Shown: positions 8,725 through 18,352, numbered from the stretch's first letter. The stretch is DNA of 23,777 nucleotides from Priapulus caudatus (GCF_000485595.1 NW_014579391.1:10897-34673), one strand, 5' to 3'. A program made the numbers and translations. The notes: generated from the sequence alone by a model not told the origin.

Positions 8725-8749
8725 ATATAAATCAACAGTTGATTTATAT
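8725..8749. other. near-perfect 25-bp palindrome
   Basis: The 12-nt arms atataaatcaac and gttgatttatat are perfect inverted copies around one central A. Function is unknown. Confidence 0.7.
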
Positions 8750-8823
8750 TGCTCTGACATAACCCTCGCAGGCCCGCGTTTCTTGGGAGCTACACCACCG
8801 GATAACGGGTCCTACCTAAAAAA

Positions 8824-9343
8824 CAGAAAAATGTGCTAGCTAAACCGCGAAATGTGCAGCGATGTGCAAGCAATGCAAGCAATGTGCATGCAGCGATGTG
8901 CAAGCAATGTGCGCGAAATGTGCAATGAATGTGGCGCGGAAATGTGCAAGAATGCTGCGCGAATGTGCGGGCAAATGTGGCAGTGTCGGAAACGTGCAGA
9001 ATGATGCAGAATGTGGCGCAATGTGTCATGCAATAACTGCCGCAATGTATCATAATGTTGTAAAAGAATGTTAATAGTAAAACAGCGGAATGTGTCTAGC
9101 TAAACAGCGAATAGTGCTACTAAACAGCAGAATGTGCGCGAAATGGATAAGAAGGTGGTGCAATGCGCTATCAATAACTGCCGCAATTATGCAAAATGTG
9201 TACAAATATTAACTAGACAGCGGAATGTGTTTACTACACAGGCGAAATGTGCACGGAATGGGTTAACGAAATTGGCGCAATGTGCATCAATAACTGCTAC
9301 AATGTATCAAAATGATGTATCAAAGGAAGGCGACGGCCGGGCA
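8824..9343 (+). repeat. R repeat array (left, copy 1)
   Basis: The first ~240 bp are short degenerate aatgtgca/gaatgtgc steps. From about 9075 the ~110-bp R unit appears about twice: ctactaaacagcgaaatgtg, then gcg(c)gaatgggtaagaatgtg, then gcatcaataactgccgcaatg and tatcaaaatgtgta. Short ORFs here are repeat artefacts. Confidence 0.8.
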
Positions 9344-9533
9344 GCGAAATTTTCGTGCCCAACTTGAGTTCCGACCACCAGCCAATCGCGCACATCCATT
9401 CACGTCGAGTTCCTCGAGCAAATTAATAATTTATAACCTAACGCCTAACCTAAACCTAACCCGAACCCGAAGCCCGAACGCATAAACACTAACTGTGTGG
9501 GTCCGGAACCTCTCGTGGGAAAACAAATTTCGG
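9344..9533. mobile_element. telomere-repeat TIR element (copy 1)
   Basis: Counterpart of 14954-15149. The left end gcgaaatttt and right end caaatttcgg are degraded but recognisable, and ggtccggaacc marks the inner right TIR. The internal telomere-like tract (9436-9478) has decayed to cctaac/cctaaa/cccgaa steps. It is inserted between R repeats and the non-LTR fragment. Confidence 0.6.
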
Positions 9534-9540
9534 CACCCCG

Positions 9541-10163
9541 GGCCCTAATATCATCGCAGGAACCTTGTTAGATGCTCCAGAAGCCTGTCAAAGAGATGGC
9601 AGTACATAAGCATACGTGAGCCAAGCCTCGAGGTATGCAGGTAGGTCTGGGATCCACACACACAGAAGTGATATCTCCTCGCCTGGAGAACGTGCAGAAG
9701 ACGAGCAGCGCGCTTCGTAATCGGAAAATACGCAGCAAACTGAGTGTTACCAACTAATCGCAGACGCTAACAGATGGCCCTCCTGCAGGAACGCAGTTGT
9801 CAACCGCAGGCCTTATCTGGAAAAATCAACGCGATCAGGCTAGCAAGTCGACTTCCTATCCTTCCACTCGACACACCAGCCATATGGCGCGGCAACACCC
9901 GGCTTACATACACAGACACCAAAACCCGGACAGATGATACATGGTCAAGCTTCTTTCCTAGAGACAATGCAGAACTGGAATCTGCGTACCCGAGTCACTA
10001 CTCACTATCCAACACGAGCACATGCAAATTCACTAGGTTCCCTCTGGCAAACATTAGCAGTCCAGGCCAGCGATCGTTGTTTATGAACACTACGCAGGAA
10101 GTGAAAACGCATCTCGGCTGGCGGCAACTACAACACTGCAACAGCCTATTGCCGATATGCTAG
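9541..10163 (+). pseudogene. non-LTR retrotransposon C-terminal fragment (copy 1)
   Basis: The end of a non-LTR polyprotein, with several frame changes. The region after the reverse transcriptase core is visible: the counterpart of SLEYAG..WDPHTQKDISSL around 9625-9700 (shifted), then from 9774 MALLQERSCQPQALSGK and SFFPRDNAELE, closing at TAG 10161. Set beside copy 2, each copy keeps the frame where the other loses it near 9780-9800 (15385-15400 in copy 2). No promoter, ORF1, endonuclease or RT core is present, so this is a 5'-truncated remnant. Confidence 0.7.
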
Positions 10164-10244
10164 TCGTACCACGTAAGAGTGCCTGGCCCAGAGAACCTCG
10201 ATCCCTGGAGACACATTACTGCCTACATTTTTAAAAGCGAACTG

Positions 10245-10770
10245 TGCTACTAAACAGCGGAATGGTGCGCGAATGGGTAAAGAATGGGCGCAATGTGGCA
10301 TGCAATAACATGCTACAACGTCTCAAATTGTGTAAGAAGTTATACTAAACAGCGAAATGTGCTACTAAACAGCGAATTGGCTAGCTAAACAGCGAAATGT
10401 GCGCGGCAATTGTAAGAATGTGGCGCAATGTGCATCCAATAATGCGCAAATGTATCAAAATGTGTAAAAAATGTTGGTACAAACAGGCGGAATGGGTGCA
10501 CTCAACAGCGAATATGCGCGAATGGTACGAATGTGCGGGCAATGTGCATCAATAACTGCCGCAATGTATCAAATTGTAAAAGATGTTATCAAACACGAAA
10601 TGTCTACTAAAAACAGCGAATGTCGGATGGGTAAGCATGGGGCGGCAACTGTGGCATGCAAAAGCTGCTGCAAAGTATCAAAATGTGTAAAAATAGTTAT
10701 ACTAAACACGCGAATGTGCAGGAATGTGTGCAAGAGAAATCATGTGCGCAAAATGTGGCGCAATGTGCGA
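10245..10770 (+). repeat. R repeat array (right, copy 1)
   Basis: About five degraded R units (tgctactaaacagcggaatg and following) directly after the non-LTR 3' end. Same unit as 8824-9343 and 15838-16375. Confidence 0.8.
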
Positions 10771-11148
10771 TCTGTCCCTTCTCCCGCTTCCTGACGAGCT
10801 AGAGCAGGGGGGGGGAGCGAAGCTAGGGCCTGCGGGCAAAAAGCACAGCAAGGCCTGAATCACGGCTGATGCAGTCGCTCGCTATCGCGCCTGCCCTTCC
10901 CCTTGCTGTCCGCCACATACAACGGCCGCGCGGCTCTTAAGGGGTAACAGGTCATACATGTTAGAATTGTTGGCATCGTCTACATGAAATATAAGCGGAC
11001 AGCATTACTCAAAGTTGCGAATGTTTCTGACAACGTATCCATCACAGAGACAGAACTATCTCCAGAGGCAGAAGGTACAACATTAGAATTAAGCAATTCT
11101 TGTCAATCAGTCAATAGCAATGTCGTCCCCCTCTCTCATTCTCATTCA

Positions 11149-11151
<3 letters not shown>

Positions 11152-11224
<73 letters not shown>

Positions 11225-11229
11225 TGTGT
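11152..11229. repeat. (TG)n microsatellite
   Basis: About 78 bp of almost pure TG. The counterpart at 16758-16846 is broken up by other bases. Confidence 0.95.
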
Positions 11230-12285
11230 TGTGTGCTTGATGCCTACCTGTCTTGCATAGCATCTAGCAAATTATCGTTGGCGGGGGGGGTATAATAACA
11301 ATAAATTACGTATTGGTCTTTCTTAATCACCGTTAGTGTAGGTGTTAGTCAGACGTGATGTTTTTTTTTATAATCGAGCAGAATAGAGGAGTGTGTGCGA
11401 AAAGTGATTATCGATGATATAATTAGTAAATTACGTGCTATGAGGGTCAGCAACTGCCAGTAACGTCTGATTGAGTCTTTAAGTTGATTTTTCTAGCTCG
11501 AAATAATGCTGACTCAGGGTGGATTCAGGTTCAGGAGCGGCGGCGGAGTTAATATTTGATGAAGCAGGGCGTGCGAAGGCACGCGTGCCTAAGTTGGTCG
11601 CCGGGGCATCCCGCCCTCCCACTCTGGAAAATTTTGAACTGATGTGAGACTTTTGCGCTGCATTCTACGAGCAATTTGAGAATAAATTTAGGAATTATTT
11701 TTTATTCTTTGGCCCCATTTCTTTACTAAGTATCACAGCTTATATAACATTAGTCCAGTGCTAACGGGTTGCCAACGCCCCGCCCTAACCAACCACCCAG
11801 CGCACTACGCTATGTAGATGCCGCCACATTCTCGCATCAGCATCATCATCAGGCAGGCCGCAGTATCTATGCTCTTTAACAGGTCCAGGAATAATGATTG
11901 TGGATACTAGCTGAGAACCCGCGCCTACGCGCGGGCTTAGTGACTGTGCATGCATAGTGTTACCAGTATGCAGTAGACAGTAGGTTGGTTATGTGTAGGT
12001 GTGATATGGAGAGTTTTAGTTTGTTGCACATGTTTGGTTTTTTTTGGTGAGATGTCCAATACAAATTATATGTACAATCATGCTTACACGTCACACATTA
12101 ACCATTTGTTTGGCAGCACCACCAGTGAAATACAGACACATGCACGCAACGCACGCACACACCACAAATGTTTTATTGTATGCTATGAGGAACTACTGGT
12201 TGATGATGACGGACAGCAAAGTTAGAATATAGATAGATCTGAATGGCTGGTAGGTCGGGCGACTGATTAACCACTTGGCTGCGTA

Positions 12286-12303
12286 GCACGTAATATTACG
12301 TGC
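12286..12303. other. 18-bp perfect palindrome (copy 1)
   Basis: gcacgtaatattacgtgc equals its own reverse complement. Further copies lie at 13052-13067 (first bases missing at the gap) and 17903-17920. Each is followed by ttcgcatgttt. Confidence 0.8.
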
Positions 12304-12316
12304 TTCGCATGTTTCC

Positions 12317-13026
12317 GCAGAAGGCAGAAAGGTTCGATATGATATGACTACTAGGCACTTTAATTTAATTTAATTTTAAGCTCATATCTGACATAGTCAG
12401 ATGCAGCTTGTAGAATCTCTTGATCGTCGTCGTCCGTCGCGTCCGTCGTCGTCGCGTCCGTCAACAGTTGGGCACAAATCTTAACCGCGTCGACGTACGG
12501 TCACGATATTCGGGTCGTTGGGGGAGATCGTCAAAAGAGTTTGGGATGTCGAACGCTGGGGGTCAAACGGTCAAAGGTCAAGGAGGTGTAAAAGAAGGGG
12601 GAACATTCACGTCCTTAACTTAAGGTATAGGGAGGAAATGCAGAATTGGCGGCACAAATGCTAAACGACTCGACCTAGGCTCGTGATAGTCGTGTATAGC
12701 ATCATGGTAGGAAAAGCCATCACTGGTGGCCGAAATTGGAGTCACAGGTCAAAGGTCAATGGCGCCAGGGCAAGATTTTAGACATTTTCTGAGGACATGG
12801 TCTGACGGAGCAATTGAAAAACTTTTTTGTTTCAAGCGGTGACCTAGCATTTTTATGACTTTATTGAATGGACCATGAAATGTCCCTTCTGCTGACATGC
12901 GAAGAGTAAGTGTCGGATAACCTTTTGACGCCTCAAGAGGAGGGTTAAACATGGATTTGTTGACTTAACAAAGAGTGAACTGCTTTTGCTATTAGAGCCC
13001 CCTCCCCCACCCTCTGGAGAGATGAG
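12317..13026. mobile_element. 1-kb TIR element, left part (copy 1, cut by gap)
   Basis: Same element as 17934-18931. The left TIR at 12317-12360 (cgatatgatatgactactag then gcactt) is followed by a degraded (CCGT)n stretch, a ggtcaaa-type triple (about 12561-12580) and a perfect AGGTCAAAGGTCA (12746-12758). It stops at the N gap where the pyrimidine-rich tract begins, so its right end is missing. Confidence 0.7.
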
Positions 13027-13051
13027 NNNNNNNNNNNNNNNNNNNNNNNNN
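13027..13051. other. assembly gap, 25 N
   Basis: A run of exactly 25 N. In copy 2 the equivalent place is a long C/T tract (18608-18690), a likely cause of the break. The first bases after the gap match the left flank of the 1-kb element, not its interior. Confidence 1.
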
Positions 13052-13591
13052 GACGTAATATTACGTGCTTCGCATGTTTTCTACTGTGTGCGGACGGGAC
13101 CAGGTATTATTGCGTGGTTGTGATCGGACCGCTTGTGACAGATCGGTGTTCACGACACCCGTACACTTTGCAGACTTCCAAAAAAAACATCTGCTCTGAT
13201 GAAATTCAACTTGTACATCTCATATGGGAAACTATGGCCAAATAGCTACTGAATATTTAACTTCATTATTACATGGTTATTTCTACTTACATTATGGGGA
13301 TTACACAAATCTCAGACACACAGACACAGAAGTTAGAACACAGATACACAGAACAACACAAAATTGAAACCTGTTGAAACAAAACGAAAACAAAACAGCG
13401 CCCCCTATTTTCAGGCAAATCTTTACCTTTTTTTTGTCTTTTTTAAGACCGAACAAACGGTTTTCAACCGAGTATAGTTTAGAACCCGTTCCGTGTATTC
13501 ATCGATCTGTTCTGTGAATTTGGCGCTATTTGGATCCAAACTAACGGAGCCTTTCATTAACATACATACATACATACATACATGCATGCAT

Positions 13592-13650
<59 letters not shown>

Positions 13651-13790
13651 CATACATACATACAACATTCGCCAAATTATAGTAAGATGAGCAGGGATCG
13701 GCGAATGCGGCTCTGGGGGTTTTGACGAGTGGGGCAGAATTATTCGACGAAATACGGTTGCAACCCAATGGATTATTGTAACAGGGTTTA
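13052..13790. other. sequence after the gap, including an apparent empty site
   Basis: 13052-13090 joins the palindrome and cttcgcatgttt directly to ctgtgtgcggacgg, with no element between. In copy 2 these two flanks are separated by 998 bp (17934-18931). The rest matches 18941-19670: AT-rich DNA, cagcgccccctatttt (about 13397), and the stepped tetranucleotide tract. No gene. Confidence 0.7.
13561..13664. repeat. stepped tetranucleotide microsatellite (copy 1)
   Basis: Ordered blocks of (CATA)n, (CATG)n, (CACG)n, (CACA)n and (CATA)n. Each block differs from the next by a single base of the tetranucleotide. Open frames across it (HARTHAR..., CVRACVRAC...) are artefacts. Confidence 0.95.
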
Positions 13791-13794
13791 CTAC

Positions 13795-14451
13795 TGTGAC
13801 GTTTTCTTATCGTTAGATCTCTCGATTAACGTGTTCGGGCTATCGTTGGCCGTGATTGCCTTGCTATCGTTAGTCGCGTCTCGTCCCGTAAGGCACGTCG
13901 AGCCTTACTTGATTCGGACAGAATCAGAAGTCTGTGGAGGATGACTCGTCGATAACCAAGACAGGACAGCGAGTTACAGAGAACGAAGGCTTTATTTACA
14001 AAACGCGGGCGGCGTCTACACTACGCCCGTCGCCGTGCTGGCCCATGAGGCCGCACGCGCGCTCGTAATTACGCGCTATTACAATCGCTCGCAATCCACG
14101 TAGTTTCCGCGGACGGTTCACGTAACGAACACGACAGTCGCAGCCTTGAGGTGAGCAGCACACGTTACGCCGTCAGCGTTCAGTTGCTCGACTTTCGCTA
14201 ACGTGCTAAGCCTAGACTGCAAACTCGTGCTCGTCTACGGAACTCGTTGTTATACACGTGTAGCCATCACGCGTCTCGTTGTGAAGAAGACCGCGTGCGC
14301 CCGTTGGGGCGGCTTATATATCCCCGCGCCTTCTGGGTAATTCACGTCTCGCTTCGCGGGAGGAGACGTGATTTCACCATCACTACATTCCTCGACAGAG
14401 GTCGCGGAGAAGGCACGCAAGACTGGCAGGGAACTAGCCGTATCTGCCACA
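13795..14451 (-). mobile_element. solo LTR (copy 1)
   Basis: A 657-bp block bounded by tgtgac (13795) and gccaca (14451), that is TG...CA, and flanked by ctac on both sides (13791-13794 and 14452-14455), a 4-bp target duplication. Read on the minus strand it has LTR order: a TATA box tatataag (14320-14313), then about 320 nt on an AATAAA signal (13996-13991), then a U5-like tail. There is no internal retroelement sequence on either side, so it is a solo LTR. The superfamily is unproven; 4-bp duplications fit gypsy-type elements. Confidence 0.7.
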
Positions 14452-14704
14452 CTACCCTCTGCTATAGCTTAATAGGTGTGTGGGATGATAATGACTGTAG
14501 GGTGAAGCTGGTGGTGATCGAAGTCCCATATCGATGTATAGACGAAGTAGCGGACGTGTATTTATTCAGACGATTCATCACACGGTGCAGTGTGCAACTA
14601 TCAGAACTGCCGAGAGAGCGGCCGAAGGCCGGCCACACTGGCTCGACCTTTCTCCTTCTCTACTAGCCCCTGAACCGCGTTCTTGTGACGCTTTTATAGC
14701 TACA
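14452..14704 (-). mobile_element. older LTR-like block (copy 1)
   Basis: On the minus strand a TATA motif (tataaaa, 14698-14692) is followed about 130 nt later by AATAAA (14566-14561). The block ends at the solo LTR and may continue beyond it (13790-13775, ending ctgttaca). This suggests an older LTR into which the solo LTR inserted. The 5' part of the block is cut off here by the R array; in copy 2 it meets different DNA. Confidence 0.4.
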
Positions 14705-14953
14705 AATGTGCTACTAAACAGCGAAATGTGCTACTAAACAGCAGAATGTGCGCGGAATGGGTAAGAATGTGGTGCAATGTGCATCAATAACTGCCGCAAT
14801 GTATCAAAATGTGTACAAATATTATACTAAACAGCGGAATGTGTTACTAAACAGCGAAATGTGCACGGAATGGGTACGAATGTGGCGCAATGTGCATCAA
14901 TAACTGCTACAATGTATCAAAATGATGTATCGAAAGGAAAGGCAACCCGGGCA
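14705..14953 (+). repeat. R repeat array (left, copy 2)
   Basis: Two well-preserved R units (each starting around ctactaaacagcgaaatgtg and ending aatgtatcaaaatg). This is the clearest place to define the ~110-bp unit. Confidence 0.85.
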
Positions 14954-15149
14954 GCGAAATTTTTTTTCCCCACTTGAGTTCCGGACCACAGCCAATCAGC
15001 GCACTCCATTCACTCGAGTTCCTCGAAGCAACAATGTAAAATTTATACACCTTAACCCTAACCCTAACCCTAACCCTAACCCGAACCCGAACCCGAACCA
15101 TAACACTAACTGTGGTGGGTCCGGAACTCTCGTGGGAAAAAAATTTCGC
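14954..15149. mobile_element. telomere-repeat TIR element (copy 2)
   Basis: A 196-bp element with TIRs 14954-14987 (gcgaaattttttttccccac, then ttgagttccggacc) and 15118-15149 (the reverse, ggtccggaactctcgtggga...tttcgc). Inside are an agccaatca CCAAT-like motif (about 14990) and a C-strand telomeric tract (15051-15099; four ccctaa-type repeats grading into cccgaa). acccgggc occurs on both sides, a possible 7-8-bp target duplication, but cccgggc is nearly self-complementary so the exact ends are uncertain. It shares end sequence and design with 5321-5582. Confidence 0.75.
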
Positions 15150-15759
15150 ACCCGGGCCCTAAATACCATCCGCAGGAACCTTGTAGGATGCCCAGAACCT
15201 GTCAAAGAGATGGCATACAAAGCATACGTGAGGCCAAGCCTCGAGTATGCAGGTAGTGTTTGGGATCCACACACACAGAAGGATATCTCCTCCCTGGAGA
15301 ACGTGCAGAGACGAGCAGCGCGCTTCGTAACGGGAAATTACCAGCAAACTGAGTGTTACACAAATAATCGCAGTCCTACAATGGCCCTCCTTGCAGGAAC
15401 GCAGGTTGGTCAACCGACAGGCCCTTATCTGGAAAATAATCAACGGACAGGCGGCAGTCGACATTCCATCCTTCCTCACCAAAAGCACCAGCATATGGCG
15501 CGGCACACACCGGCTTACATACAACAACATCAGAACCCGGACAGATGGATACAGGTTCAGCTTCTTTCCTAGAACAATCAGAAGCTGGAATCTGCTACCG
15601 GAGTCACTACTCACTAGTCAAACAGCACAGCAATTCACTAGGTCCCTCTGGCAAAACATTGAGTCAGGCAGCATCGTTGTTATGACACCTCGAGGAAGTG
15701 AAACGCATCTCCGGCTGGGCAACTACAACAGCTCGCAACAGCCTATTGCCGTATGCTAG
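15150..15759 (+). pseudogene. non-LTR retrotransposon C-terminal fragment (copy 2)
   Basis: Encodes the region C-terminal to the RT core typical of CR1/jockey-like polyproteins: AYVRPSLEYAGSVWDPHT, then SLENVQRRAARFV, then (after a frame change) LIWKIINGQAAVDIPSFL, RTDGYRFSFFPRTIRSWNLL and SLWQNI, ending at TAG 15757-15759. One extra T near 15390 (ctccttgcag; ctcctgcag in copy 1) moves the frame from the 15150-15390 part to the 15391-15759 part. There is no start, endonuclease or catalytic YxDD, so it is a remnant. Exact clade is not assignable by eye. Confidence 0.8.
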
Positions 15760-15837
15760 TCGTACTCAGTAATGAGTGCCTGGCCCAGAGAAGCCTCGAT
15801 CCCTGGAACACATTACTGCCTACATTTTAAAAGCGAA

Positions 15838-16375
15838 CTGTGCTACTAAACAGCGGAATGTGCGCGGAATGGGTAAGAATGTGGCGCAATGTGCATCAAT
15901 AACTGCTACAACGTATCAAAATGTGTAAGAACGTTATACTAAACAGCGAAAATGTTGCTACTAAAACCAAGCGAATGCCTGCTATACTAAAACAGCGTAA
16001 ATGTTGGCGCGTGATTGGTAAGAATGCTGGCCGCAAATGTGCATCAATAACTGCCGCAATGGTATCAAATTGTAAAAAATGTTGGTACTAACACGGCGGA
16101 TGTGGACTAAACAGCGGAATATGCGCGGGAATGGTAAGGAATGTGGCGCAATGTGCATCAATAACTGCCCGCAATGTCAAAATGTGTAAAAAATGTTTAC
16201 AAACACGAAATGTATAAACACTGAATCGGCGATGGCCGGAAGCAGAATGGGGCGCATGCTGCATCAAACTGCTGCCATAGTATCAAAATGTGTAAAAAAG
16301 TTAATCACTAACACGCCGACATGTGCAGGAATGCTGTGCAAGAAATAATGTGCGCAAATGTGGCGCCAATGTGCA
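15838..16375 (+). repeat. R repeat array (right, copy 2)
   Basis: About five R units, the first and third best preserved. It begins less than 100 bp after the non-LTR stop codon. Confidence 0.85.
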
Positions 16376-17933
16376 TCATGTCCCTTCTCCCCTTCCTGAC
16401 GAGCTAGCAGGGGGGGGAGGGGCGAAGTACGGCGCTGGCGGGCAAAAAGCCACAGCAGGCCTGAATCACGGCTGATCAGTCGCTCGCTTATCGGCCTGCC
16501 CTTCCCCTTCTGTCGCCACATACATCAGCGGCGAGGCGCTCTTAAGGGGGTAACCGGTCGATACATGCGTTAGAACTGTTGCACATCGTCTACATGAAAT
16601 TATAACGGACAACATTTACCTCAAGTTGCGAATGTTTCTGAAAGCGTATCCATCACAGAGACAGAACATCTCCAGAGAGAGGACAACATTAGAATAAACA
16701 ATTCTGGTCAATCAGTCAATAGCAATGTCGTCCCCTCTCTCTCATTCTCATTCATGCTTGTGTGTGTGGTGTTTGTGTGGACTGTGTAGTGCTGTTGTGT
16801 GTGTGTGTGTGTGTGGTGTGTGTTTGTTGTGTGAATGTGTGTGTGCTTGGCTTATGCCTACCTGTCTTATAGCATCTAGCAAATTATCTCTGTTGGCGGG
16901 GGGGGGGCTATAATAAACAATAAATTTACGTATTGGCGTGCTTCTTAAGTTCCACCGTTAGTGTAGCGTGTATCAGACGTGAGTTTTTTTTATTAATCGG
17001 CAGAATAGAAGGAGTGTGCTGCGAAAATGTGATTATCGTATGATATAATTAGTAAATTACGTGCCTTGATGAGGGTAGAACTGCCAGTAACCGTCTGATT
17101 GAGTCCTTTAGTAGATTATTTCTGGCCTCGAAATATGCTGACCAGGAGTGGATCAGCAGTTCAGGCGAGGCGGGCGGCGGAGGTAACTATTTGAGAAGCA
17201 GGGCGTGCGAAGCACGCGGTCGCTAATTGGTCCCGGTGGCATCCCTCCCACTGGAAATTTATTGAATATGTGATGCTTTCTCCGCCATTTCTACGAGCAA
17301 TTGAGAATAAATTTAGGAATTATTTTTTATTTTTGGCCCCATTTACTAATACAGCCTTAATCATAACATTAGTCAGTGGCTAACGCGCGTTTGCAACCCC
17401 CCGCCGCTACACCACCCACCACCACACCGTATGTAGATCCTCGCCACATTCTCCATCCAGCATCATACATAGGCAGCCGCAGTATCTATGCTCTTGTAAC
17501 AGGTCAGGAATAGATTCGTGGTATACTAGCTGAAACCGCGCCTACCGCGCGGGCTTATGACTGTGACAGCATGATGTTACAGTATGCAGCCTACAGTAGT
17601 GTTATGTGTAAGTTGCTGCTGATATGGAGAGTTTAGTTGCTTGCACATGTTTGTTTTTTATGCGTTGAGATGTCCAATACAAATATATGCTACAATCATG
17701 GCTTACACTAACACATTAACCATTTGTTTGGCAAGCACACAGTGAAATACAGACACATGCACGCATCGCACGCACACACCACAATGTTTTATTGCTATGC
17801 TATGTAGGAACTACTGGTTGATGATACGAGACAGCAAAGTTAGAATATAGATAGATCTGAATGGGCGGTAGTCGGGCGACTGATTAACCACTTGGCTGCG
17901 TAGCACGTAATATTACGTGCTTCGCATGTTTCC
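16376..17933. other. unique module of the large duplication (copy 2)
   Basis: Counterpart of 10771-12316, with no gene recognised: G-run (about 16410), interrupted TG tract (16758-16846), second G-run (about 16899), degraded ccgcgcctaccgcgcggg hairpin (about 17537), palindrome (17903-17920) and the 9-bp repeat catgtttcc (17925-17933). Confidence 0.4.
17903..17920. other. 18-bp perfect palindrome (copy 2)
   Basis: gcacgtaatattacgtgc, identical to 12286-12303 and lying just outside the 1-kb TIR element. Confidence 0.8.
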
Positions 17934-18170
17934 GCAGAAGCAGCAAAGGTTCGATATGATATGACTACTAGCACTTTAATTAATTTAATTTTTAGCTCAT
18001 CTGACATAGTCAGATGCCAGCTTGTAGAATCTCTGATTCGTCCGTCCGTCCGTCCGGTCGTCCGTCCGTCCGTCAACAAGTTGGGCACAAATCTTAACCG
18101 CTCGACGTACGCGTCACGATATTCGGCGTCGTTGGGGAGATCGTCAAAACGAGTTGGGATGTCGAAGCTG

Positions 18171-18190
18171 GGGTCAAAGGTCAAAGGTCA
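18171..18190 (+). promoter_or_regulatory. three AGGTCA half-sites spaced by 1
   Basis: gggtca-a-aggtca-a-aggtca. The last two half-sites are a perfect DR1, the element bound by RXR-, HNF4- and PPAR-type nuclear receptors in animals. Binding here is an inference from sequence only. Confidence 0.4.
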
Positions 18191-18352
18191 AGAGGTGTAA
18201 AGAAGGGGGAACATTCACGTCCTTAACTTAAGGTATAGGGAGGAAAATGCAGAATTGCGGCCACAAATCTAAACGTACTCGACCTAGGCTCGTGATAGTC
18301 CGTGTATAGCATCATGGTAGAAAAGCCATCACTGGCCGAAATTGGAGTCAAC

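Larger units (their letters stand above)
7001..8823. other. unassigned region with several hairpins
   Basis: No ORF here looks like a protein and no RNA gene is recognisable. What can be seen: (ATT)-rich stretches (about 7075-7115); a hairpin at 7938-7970 with caggtgta/tacacctg arms, and a further copy of the aggtgtaagagaagc arm just upstream (about 7909); a hairpin at 8057-8090; and a near-perfect 25-bp palindrome at 8725-8749. The G+C-richer part, 7140-7960, contrasts with its surroundings and might be an old LTR or MITE. Confidence 0.3.
10771..12316. other. unique module of the large duplication (copy 1)
   Basis: No gene recognised. Contents in order: a G-run segment (gggggggggag, about 10808), a (TG)n tract (11152-11229), a second G-run (about 11282), a 12-bp palindrome ggcacgcgtgcc (11578-11589), a cccgcgc-ctac-gcgcggg hairpin (about 11918-11935) and the palindrome gcacgtaatattacgtgc (12286-12303). 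It ends at catgtttcc, the 9-bp repeat that flanks the next element. ORFs here, such as the Val/Cys repeat across the (TG)n tract, are not credible. Confidence 0.4.
9075..14704 (+). repeat. large direct duplication, copy 1
   Basis: This unit is repeated in the same orientation and order at 14705-20603. The offset is about 5610 up to the N gap and about 5845-5890 after it. Both copies share the nested insertions with the same boundaries (telomere-repeat TIR element, solo LTR flanked by ctac), so the duplication postdates those insertions. Copies differ mainly by scattered one-base indels. The junction with copy 2 lies where an LTR-like block (ttttatagcta) meets the R array. Confidence 0.85.

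Noticed and set aside
8824-10770. R arrays as a CRISPR array
   Set aside because: Units are ~110 bp and similar over their whole length, with no short repeat/unique spacer pattern, and the context is animal DNA.
10984-11295. 103-residue open frame with a Cys-Val run
   Set aside because: The run is the (TG)n microsatellite, and the flanks show no protein features.
11909-11945. cccgcgc-ctac-gcgcggg hairpin as a Helitron 3' end
   Set aside because: No CTRR terminus at the right distance, no matching 5' TC end and no Rep/helicase sequence; copy 2 is degraded.
17840-18200. Minus-strand 114-residue open frame over the (CCGT)n region
   Set aside because: It spans the left TIR and simple repeat of the 1-kb element; no protein family features and it is not kept open in copy 1.
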